From Tridacna crocea (taxonomy: Eukaryota > Mollusca > Bivalvia > Cardiida > Cardiidae), in the NCBI GenBank assembly GCA_943736015.1, contig OX031056.1, positions 69,963,277-70,027,276 of the forward strand: a stretch of DNA of 64,000 nt, in the 5' to 3' direction. Below, piece after piece: positions 57,301 through 64,000 of the stretch; position 1 is the first letter of the stretch; the number at the start of each line of letters is the position of its first letter. The notes beneath the pieces are model-generated. The model did not search any database. It worked only from the letters and a program-made list of their open reading frames with translations, and had not been told where the DNA came from. The translations under genes and the position numbers were made by a program.

Positions 57301-58556
57301 TGATAGTCTGTTTGGTACAGCCGATTAATGTTATGTGATTACAATTCGTAAGAAATTCATGCGTATTCGAGACCTTCTCTTTTTACATTTCAGTGGCTTT
57401 CTTTTTAACCTGGACTCCTTACGCCATTGTCCTCTTCTGGGGAGCTTTTGGGAACAGTGACGATATTCCACTCGTCATTACCGCCATTCCGGCCTTTGTA
57501 GTAAAGACCGAAGTGATTGTAAACCCAGTCATTTACGTGGGCACCAACAAAGTATTTCGTAAAGCTTTCTATGGGAGTCTACCATGCGAGGGTCTCAGAG
57601 ATAAACTAACGAAGTCGGAGGAAGAAGCTAAAGAAGAAGAATCAAAACAAACGGATTCAGAAGAAGAGAAAAATGATAAGCCTGGTGGTGAACAAAGTGC
57701 CGCTGCAGCAACCAATGTAAGTAGTTTCGGCTGAGGTATTTTCTCAGGCTGATTTGATATTTACAAGCTTATCGGAGCTCAGTAAAGTAAAAGCTATAAT
57801 GCATCTTATCGTCTTACTTCAAACTGCTAAATATATTAAACTAACGTTTTCAACCAATATTTTGCGATTTCACTAAAACTCTCACCGTATCAGACTGTAA
57901 TCCAAGATCAGACTGTAGACTCTGTGAAGTTAAATAGTGAATTACACAGACCACTAGAATACCAGTTCCGCTTAGTAACAGCATTCAAGCAAAAAACAAA
58001 AACAAAAAAAAGCTGTAGTACAATGCTCGTTGTCACAATTTCAAAACTTAGCGGGTCAATTTAGCTCACAACAAATCGGACACAACGTCGGCCATAGAGC
58101 AGACTGTACAATTAATATTGTCTAATCTTGATCAAAACATACTAGTTAGTGATTTAAAGTCATAGGCTTATTCTAATATGAAACAGATACAATTATTTAT
58201 CTATATGAAGTTTCTTTTGTGTTATGCACTTGGCTTTATCATCGAGAAAACCATATCTCCATTTATTTTTCAAGTTGTCATGTGACCAGTTGGCAAATTT
58301 GTCCACGTTGAAATAATTTGCAGATATTTGTCTTTGAAAGGGTAGAAAACATCGGCAAACTTTTTTCCGGGGATATGTGCTCTAGATAGCCACCGCTAAA
58401 TAACTAAAATAATGTTTAAAACCTGTGTTTTCAATAATTTTCCACAATAAAATGTCCTGCTTACTTACTTTTATTCTCCTGCAGGCGGCAGAAAATAATG
58501 GAAACCCAAACGCAGTAGCTCCAAACCCGTCCGAACCATCCAAAGCAGAGTGTTGA
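53678..58556 (+). CDS. opsin 2, paralogue of opsin 1 (4 exons)
   Basis: Join 53678-54379, 56872-56977, 57394-57716, 58485-58556 gives 1203 nt and 400 residues, with exon lengths and intron phases identical to opsin 1. About 37 of the 234 residues of exon 1 differ. It keeps N-glycosylation sites N7 and N17, N62, Asn90, C117/C194, DRY 141-143, E188, WTPY, K307, NPVIY and the tail ending in Cys. Notable changes: E120 to Ala and G121 to Ala in TM3 (bovine 113/114), A306 to Val beside the Schiff-base Lys, S308 to Thr, and several TM2-EL1 replacements (I100L, C102W, A103V, L106F). No frame break is visible, so it looks functional. The role is as for opsin 1, with spectral or photochemical divergence plausible. 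Confidence 0.93.
54380..56871 (+). other. opsin 2 intron 1 (2492 bp)
   Basis: Non-coding. It includes unit-2-specific sequence at about 54400-54900 and 55980-56400, and a long foldback at 56406-56545 of the family also found at 39573-39688. The remainder matches opsin 1 intron 1. Confidence 0.8.
56406..56545. repeat. Foldback (gaaatttatttcat family) in opsin 2 intron 1
   Basis: Arms 'cggttaaagatcgaaattta' and 'tgaacatcatcggtaat' with inverted partners; followed by a poly-A run. Confidence 0.82.
56872..56977 (+). CDS. opsin 2 exon 2
   Basis: A 106-nt exon with acceptor attttgacag and donor A/gtaagag. It differs from opsin 1 exon 2 by two residues by eye (N to S in VRQISK, and M to L in KKNLKV). 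It encodes loop 3 and the start of TM6. Confidence 0.92.
57394..57716 (+). CDS. opsin 2 exon 3
   Basis: A 323-nt exon, acceptor tttttacatttcag, donor AAT/gtaagt. It carries WTPY, the motif FVVKTE with the retinal lysine K307, NPVIY, helix 8 and the acidic tail. The start given by an ATG at 57393 is fortuitous: it is made by the last intron base joining the exon. Confidence 0.95.
58485..58556 (+). CDS. opsin 2 exon 4
   Basis: A 72-nt exon after ctcctgcag, encoding the last 23 residues and TGA. Only two residues differ from opsin 1 (T396S, V398A). It has no ATG and was found from the splice site and its match to 34749-34820. Confidence 0.9.
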   Translation, partial: AAENNGNPNAVAPNPSEPSKAEC

Positions 58557-59702
58557 ATGCAGTGTGACTAGAACAACAGTTTTGACAACAGTCCCAAACT
58601 CTTCAGAACATACTGACCTAGACTGTTGAATGATGTGGGATTTGGATGAGACTTTTTATATCAACAGAGCCTAAAATCCTTTAGACTCTACCAAAGTGGA
58701 GTGTTGACAGCAATGCTATTTGAAAAAAAAAACTGTTTTGACCAGTACAGAATCCCACCATAACCTTCTGAAGAAGTAGATTCAATGAGTATGTGAAATA
58801 ACGCTTAAGAGAACATGATCGCCCCACCAAGAACATACTTTAGTGAAGTCTAGGCCCACATGATTTCGATAACACTATAGATATCATGATCGTTCATAAG
58901 TTTCAAAGCCCTCTACAACTTACTCAGGTTTAGTGTCTACACCCACGTGATCTGTATAAAGTTATAGACAAATTCAACGGTCTTTCAAAACCGTACTGCC
59001 GTGAAGAGCTGAAGCCAACGTGATATTGATAACAACAAAGATGCTATCATTGACAAAACTTAACACAACCGAATGGGATATATTTACGGCTTCTGTCAGA
59101 TCAATGACCACCAATTATGTAGCATAATTAGATAACCAACCCAACAAATATAAGGAGTGTCTTGTACACATAACGAAAAAAAAAAAAGACAAAATTCTGG
59201 TTACTAAAATTTCTCAAACTTCTTTCTTAGTTCTACCATCTAAGCAGAAGCCTATTTTTTGCCTGTAAATACTTTCAATATGGAAGTGACTAAAGTATCG
59301 TCGTCTGGTAAAGAGTACGATCTTACAGATGGTACAAGAAAGAAGTTTTTCAAGAAAAGGAATACTACAGTAGTCCATAAAACTGAGAAATGTTTGCAGT
59401 TCTCAAGATAGGTATGACATAACTTGGCATTTGAGATAAAGTTTTACTGAAGCAGTATGGTGCAAACAGAAGCTTTTTGGGAGCATTATAACATTAAATT
59501 ATATTTCATGTGTCTATTTTTAGAATGTTATGGGTTAAGAAATGTCGTAATTTAAGCTGGGGGGAATTATTTCCCCGTCACGGTGAATATTTTCCTCCTG
59601 CCGAAAATCTGGTACTACTTTTTTGTTCTACTTGAGATCACTAGTATTAAAAGTGATACTCGTGGACAAAATAATAGTAATCAGAGGAAATAGATAATTT
59701 AT

Positions 59703-59868
59703 TTCATCAGCTTGTGGTTAATATGGGAGAAATATTTGCCTCAACAGGGTCCAAAGGACTGCGAAAATAACTTGTGCCTTACGGCACTCGTTATTTTCGC
59801 ATACCTTTCCCTTTTTCAGCAAATATTTCCCCATATTAACCAAAAGCTGATGAAATAAACTCTATTTT
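59703..59868. repeat. Long foldback hairpin in opsin 2 3' flank
   Basis: Arms 'atttatttcatcagcttgtg', 'gttaatatgggagaaatatt' and 'tgcgaaaataac' with inverted partners around about 59780. Absent at the equivalent place in unit 1. Confidence 0.82.
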
Positions 59869-61034
59869 TGTCGTCGAGTTTAATAGATTATTACCTTTAA
59901 TGCCAAGGGATGTCAGATTCTATTTATCTCATTACTGTATCTCTAGAGTTAAATTGTATGAGGTCTATATGACATGCGCATTAAAATTAACATGAAGCCC
60001 ATTAGCTTCTTTGACGGGTGTGTACATTACAGTCAAAAATAGTCCCACAGGAACCGGGGCATAATCTAGATACTACAAAATTTGCAGCTTTCCGGCTATC
60101 ACCAATTTGGCAGTACATTTTACAGAGAAATCTCGGTCAGCAAGTTTTTATAGCGTAGACGTATGGCAGCAGAAATTTGACCAGTACTTATTTATCTCGA
60201 ACATGTGTTAGCGAAGAAAATTAGAAATATTTGTACCACACAAAAATATTATGGGTAGTTCTGTGATAAAAGGGTGATCATATTTTGTAATGATTAGACA
60301 TAGCTTTTGAAAGGAGCTATTTGTTTAAAACCCCAACTTAATGCATTTACATGCATTATCAGTTGACAACAAGTGTTTTACGACATCATACATCCCCCAG
60401 TTTCCAGTCATTGTTTACCGTCGGTAGTTGCGTAACAACTTGCTTTGTGTGTGTTCATGGTAGTTTTTTCATGTGTATTAAATTGGTATCAACTGATCAT
60501 ATAGCTCACTTTTCAATATGTAGAACGATTTTAATAAATACATAGATAATTTAATGAACGTGTGTAATATACATATAGGTAATTTCAGGACTGTTTTCAT
60601 AAACAATTCCAAACTGCATGCTAAGTCTATTTTTTTCTAAGAACGTGACGCCATTTCTGGTTTGTTAAGCCATTTAGTTTAACCAATCAGAAATTGAGTT
60701 ACTTTCAAATTATGAAAAGAATGATTTAAGAAAAGTAGGTGAACATGAGCTCAGGTGTTGTTAAAAGAATATATCAATTTCGAAGACAAGTTGTAAATTT
60801 TTGTAAATAGCCGTTATGTTTTTAGACACATTCATAGTGCATTTTACATCTTACACAATTTTTTATAGCTATGGGAAATAAGTATATTAATCAACACATA
60901 TAATATTAACATGCTTTATCCTTGAAGTTTAAGAACATGTTCAGACAAAGACATTGTTACCGTTACACATGTAGGTATATGTACATATTTATCAGAGCTC
61001 CAGATAAGAGGGAATGATGGGTTTCTTAATCCAT

Positions 61035-61128
61035 TGTTTCTCTTCCAAACCCTATGTTGTGGGTACTCATTAGAATTGTCTCAATGAGACGATTCTAACA
61101 AGTACACTCAACATAGGGTTTTGTGGAG
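61035..61128. repeat. Foldback hairpin
   Basis: Arms 'caaaccctatgttg' and 'tagaattgtctca' with inverted partners. Confidence 0.8.
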
Positions 61129-61559
61129 AATAATTAATATTTTCGACTTTGAATCACTCCCTCTATCTGCAGTTCTGTTTACATTATAATTATGTTTGAT
61201 TTGTGTAATACTAGTTACATGAAATGTTAATTCAGATTCGTTTTGAGAGTGGCTCATGTTTCTTTACGCATATTTTTTAGCCATGCTCCGGTCACAGGTG
61301 GTTTAATAGATCCATAAAATCTATTTTGTATAGTTACGGTATTAATTCTGAGGTGAAATGGGCTTTAGTCATGCAGGAAAGTTTAACAAAAGCTGACAAT
61401 TCGAGCTGGGTCAGTCTGCACGGACTGCACAGGCTGACCCGAATCGAAATTTTTAGCAGACGCATTAATTGCTATTTTAACAGAGCTTGGTTTATTTACA
61501 TCAATTTTTTGGACCTGCAGTATAATGACATGTAATGTATAAATCTTTCTCGATAAACC

Positions 61560-62960
61560 TTACGGTCTGAAGCAAAGAGAGCCTTTATCGCCAATATCAT
61601 TTCTTCTTTTCATTAATGATATAGCTGAAAATTTGGACTCTAACTCGATGAACGATTCTGATTTAGAATTACTATTAAAGTATTTGATTTTATTTGCAGA
61701 CGATATAGTTCTTTTTACAACTAGTTAAAAGAGCCTTCGGTAGCAAGTCGATAGTTTACATAAATACTCATGTAAAGCGGGTCTTTGAATAAATATTAAG
61801 AAACCCAAAGTTCGTGTATTTGAAAAAAGAAAATCTTTTAAACAGCAAAATGTTTTTAGTAATGGAAAAGCAGTTGAATTTGTTGACAATTTTACTTACT
61901 TGGGTCTCGTTTTTGATTATGGAAGTTCCTTCAATTTATCTGTAAAAAACTTTGAATGACCAAGCTTTAAGAGCATATAATAATAATTTGAGAATCTTTG
62001 ATAAAAATTCCCTTGATATTAAAACAAAAGTTTCATTGTTTGATTCGGTAGTAAAACCAATTTACTGTATGGTGCAGAGGTGTGGAGTGTGTAAAATTTT
62101 AAAAGCATAGACAATTTACATTTGTGATAACAAACAAACTCCAATTTGTGCAATCTTTGGGGAATTCGGTAGACTGCCTTTCTCTGTGATATATAAGCAA
62201 TGTGCATTAAAGTTATGTCAAAAAGTCATTTATATCTATGCAATGCTTATATCGATCGATATAATTATGTTCCAAATATTTGTTCAATGATTGACAATCT
62301 TGGTGTAACTAACATTACACTAAATTACACAACAATGCTGCAATTTTGAAAACCAGATTACACGACCAGTTTGTGCTGAGCTGGAATACGTCAGTTAAAA
62401 ATTGCGGTAAGCTTACTTACTACTATAGATTTAGAAATGAATTTTTATATGAAAACTACCTTGACAGTATAACAAATAAAAATGGTTTGAATTATTTGCA
62501 AGTTTTAGGCTTAGTTTTCATAAAGAAGAAGTTGAAACCAGACGATTTAATGGTACACATAGAGATAATAGACTTCACTGGTTGTTGACGATGAATATAA
62601 TTTTTTGCTTTGCTGTCCAAACTACGAGCATTTGAGACGAAAACACATTGGAAATATATATCAAGGGCGAATACTACTTATATTGTTAGATTAATGTCAA
62701 CGTCAAAACTGACAACTTTGTTTTCTATTTGCAAATATCTTTCAGAAAGTTATTCTATTCGTGATGAATTAAAATCAAACAATTGCTGTTCCTTATATAT
62801 TCCTTATTCCTACAGTAGTCTCTAGGAACTTTGTAATTTTTTTCATGCGTTAATTATGATGCTTTTGAAATGGTATATAATTGTCTTTGCCATATTATAT
62901 CATTTTATAAATGGCCGTAGATAATTTTTGTCGATGTTGTCAATAAAGAATATATATTAA
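61560..62960 (+). pseudogene. LINE (non-LTR) reverse transcriptase C-terminal remnant
   Basis: GLKQREPLSPISFLLFINDI near 61567-61625 and FADDIVLF near 61695 are the RT motifs G-x-x-Q-G-x-x-L-S-P and F-A-D-D of non-LTR retrotransposons. NFTYLGLVFDYG follows near 61890. Later blocks (LFDSVVKPIY, LGEFGRLPFSVIY-like near 62155-62190, and a C-terminal part to about 62600) are in shifting frames. A 3' tail with aataaa lies at about 62940. 5'-truncated, as usual for LINEs; inactive. It begins where unit 2 similarity ends. Confidence 0.85.
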
Positions 62961-63089
62961 TCCTTTGTATTATTGTTTGTCTTCGGGAACACACCTGAAA
63001 ACAGAAAACATACCTGAGACTCGAAACCAAATCGAGCTTTTTCAAAGCAGATATCAGCAGTTACGTGACAGATTTCACCGGATTCACTA

Positions 63090-63318
63090 TTAACCCATTA
63101 CCACACAATCCCTACTTTTGACGCCCCTGAGAAAGAAGCGTTTTGAAAACACTGTAGGAAAAGGAGAAAATGCTGGTAACCAGCATTTTCTTCTTTTCCC
63201 ACAGTGTTTTCTACCCTTCCCAGAACAAATTTCAATTTTTCAGTCACCTTTATTTTGTCGTCTGCAAATGCTTTCGATTTGAACCAGTCTAAAATATTGT
63301 CGTTTGGTAATGAGTTAA
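63090..63318. mobile_element. MITE family 1 copy, full length
   Basis: TTAA at 63090-63093 and 63315-63318, termini as at 23871-24100, core hairpin near 63145-63210. Confidence 0.9.
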
Positions 63319-63329
63319 ACCGCAGAACA

Positions 63330-63553
63330 CTGAACCCTTTACCGTGTTTCAACAGTCTTCATGATGTGATTGCTTTTTGAAAACATTGAGGGAAAACCAG
63401 AAAATGCTGCTAATCAGCATTTTCTCATTTTCGCACAACATTTCCCTGACCTTTAAAAAACACATGTAATTGCTTCAGTAATACATACCCCCTCCTGGTC
63501 CACATATTTCTTTCAGCTTGGACTAGTCTAACAGTTTCTTGTCTGGTAAAAAC
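63330..63553. mobile_element. MITE family 1, diverged copy
   Basis: 'gaaccctttaccgtg' start, core gaaaatgctgctaatcagca, end 'ttgtctggtaaaaac'. Confidence 0.7.
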
Positions 63554-63582
63554 AAATGTAAGAACAAAGAATATATGAGCAG

Positions 63583-63890
63583 TTACCACTCTTTACAGGC
63601 AATATAATAAGAGTCAATCCTGAATCGCCCTGTTGCAGCTTTGTACTTCAGTACCGTGTAAAAAAATAAATTGTTTGTTTCTACATGCAATTCAGTATTT
63701 CCACGTAATAAAAGATGGCTTCTCAAGGGATAAAGATATCCTAAAGTTCTAAGAAACCAATGACGTCCCAGTTGACATAATGGAACATATAAAGAAATAA
63801 TGTTCAGCATCTTCATATTAATCACAAAAGGCACAAGTATTGAGGAGGATATATCATTCAGAAACAGACCGTTTTTAAAAGCACTACATT
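63583..63890 (-). pseudogene. LINE C-terminal remnant with CCHC-type motif
   Basis: The minus strand reads NGLFLNDISSS, then C-x2-C and, after a stop, YEDAEHYFFIC (about 63780-63850). The spacing C-x2-C-x7-H-x5-C is that of the C-terminal zinc motif of many non-LTR retrotransposons. Frame breaks follow. A separate element from 61560-62960, in opposite orientation. Confidence 0.55.
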
Positions 63891-64000
63891 TGTTTTATCT
63901 TGCATCCCGGATTACAAAAAGATATCCGTGTTTCATTTAAACAAAGTATGATGGGACATATAGTTGAAATACATACTGTAGTTATAAATTTCTCGTTTAA

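Larger units (their letters stand above)
48075..61560 (+). repeat. Segmental duplication unit 2 (contains opsin 2)
   Basis: Direct-orientation partner of 9432-38115. It begins with a short array of the same minisatellite and ends where a LINE fragment starts. It has far fewer family-1 MITEs than unit 1, and at some MITE positions of unit 1 it appears to keep the unfilled site. Confidence 0.85.

Noticed and set aside
383-63553. CRISPR-like reading of the many similar palindromic repeats
   Set aside because: Copies are irregularly spaced by kilobases, are in both orientations and lie in animal DNA with intron-containing genes; they are transposons.

Overview
The window is animal nuclear DNA. 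It is AT-rich, full of foldback repeats, microsatellites and dead retroelements, and its only intact coding content is intron-containing. The repeat families (TTAA-flanked hairpin MITEs, tRNA-derived SINEs, long inverted-repeat elements) and the opsin type suggest a mollusc, most likely a bivalve. That is inferred from recollection, not from a search.

The only genes I can support as intact are two paralogous opsins on the + strand. Opsin 1 is at 28164-34820 and opsin 2 at 53678-58556. Each has four exons of 702, 106, 323 and 72 nt, with introns in phases 0, 1 and 0, and encodes 400 residues. Both have a TATA box 59 bp before the ATG, the DRY motif, the TM3/EL2 cysteine pair, the retinal-binding lysine and NPxxY. 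The sequence around TM4/EL2 and TM7 is closest to the peropsin/retinochrome group as I remember it. Copy 1 has Glu and copy 2 has Ala at the site equivalent to bovine Glu113, which may be a change in retinal counterion.

The genes lie in two collinear direct copies of one segment, about 9.4-38.1 kb (unit 1) and 48.1-61.6 kb (unit 2). Each unit starts with the same ~53-bp minisatellite and continues through shared spacer blocks, the opsin and its 3' flank. Unit 1 is about twice as long because it gained transposons and internal duplications. At several places unit 2 keeps what looks like the unoccupied site.

Region by region: 0-9.4 kb is spacer with many copies of a ~230-bp TTAA MITE (family 1), inverted-repeat elements and a perfect 30-bp-TIR element. 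9.4-11.5 kb is the minisatellite. 11.5-28 kb is spacer with MITEs of families 1 and 2, GA and CAA microsatellites, a GGCCACGGACG minisatellite and a possible lone acidic exon. 28-35 kb is opsin 1. 35-38 kb is a tandemly duplicated 3' flank. 38-48 kb holds hairpins, two SINEs and a decayed Ty3/gypsy element interrupted by a mariner-like transposase. 48-53.6 kb is the unit 2 spacer, 53.6-58.6 kb opsin 2, and 58.6-61.6 kb its 3' flank. 61.6-64 kb has two LINE remnants and two more MITEs.

No rRNA, tRNA, CRISPR or bacterial-type operon was seen. Coordinates of decayed repeats are read by eye and may be off by several bases.
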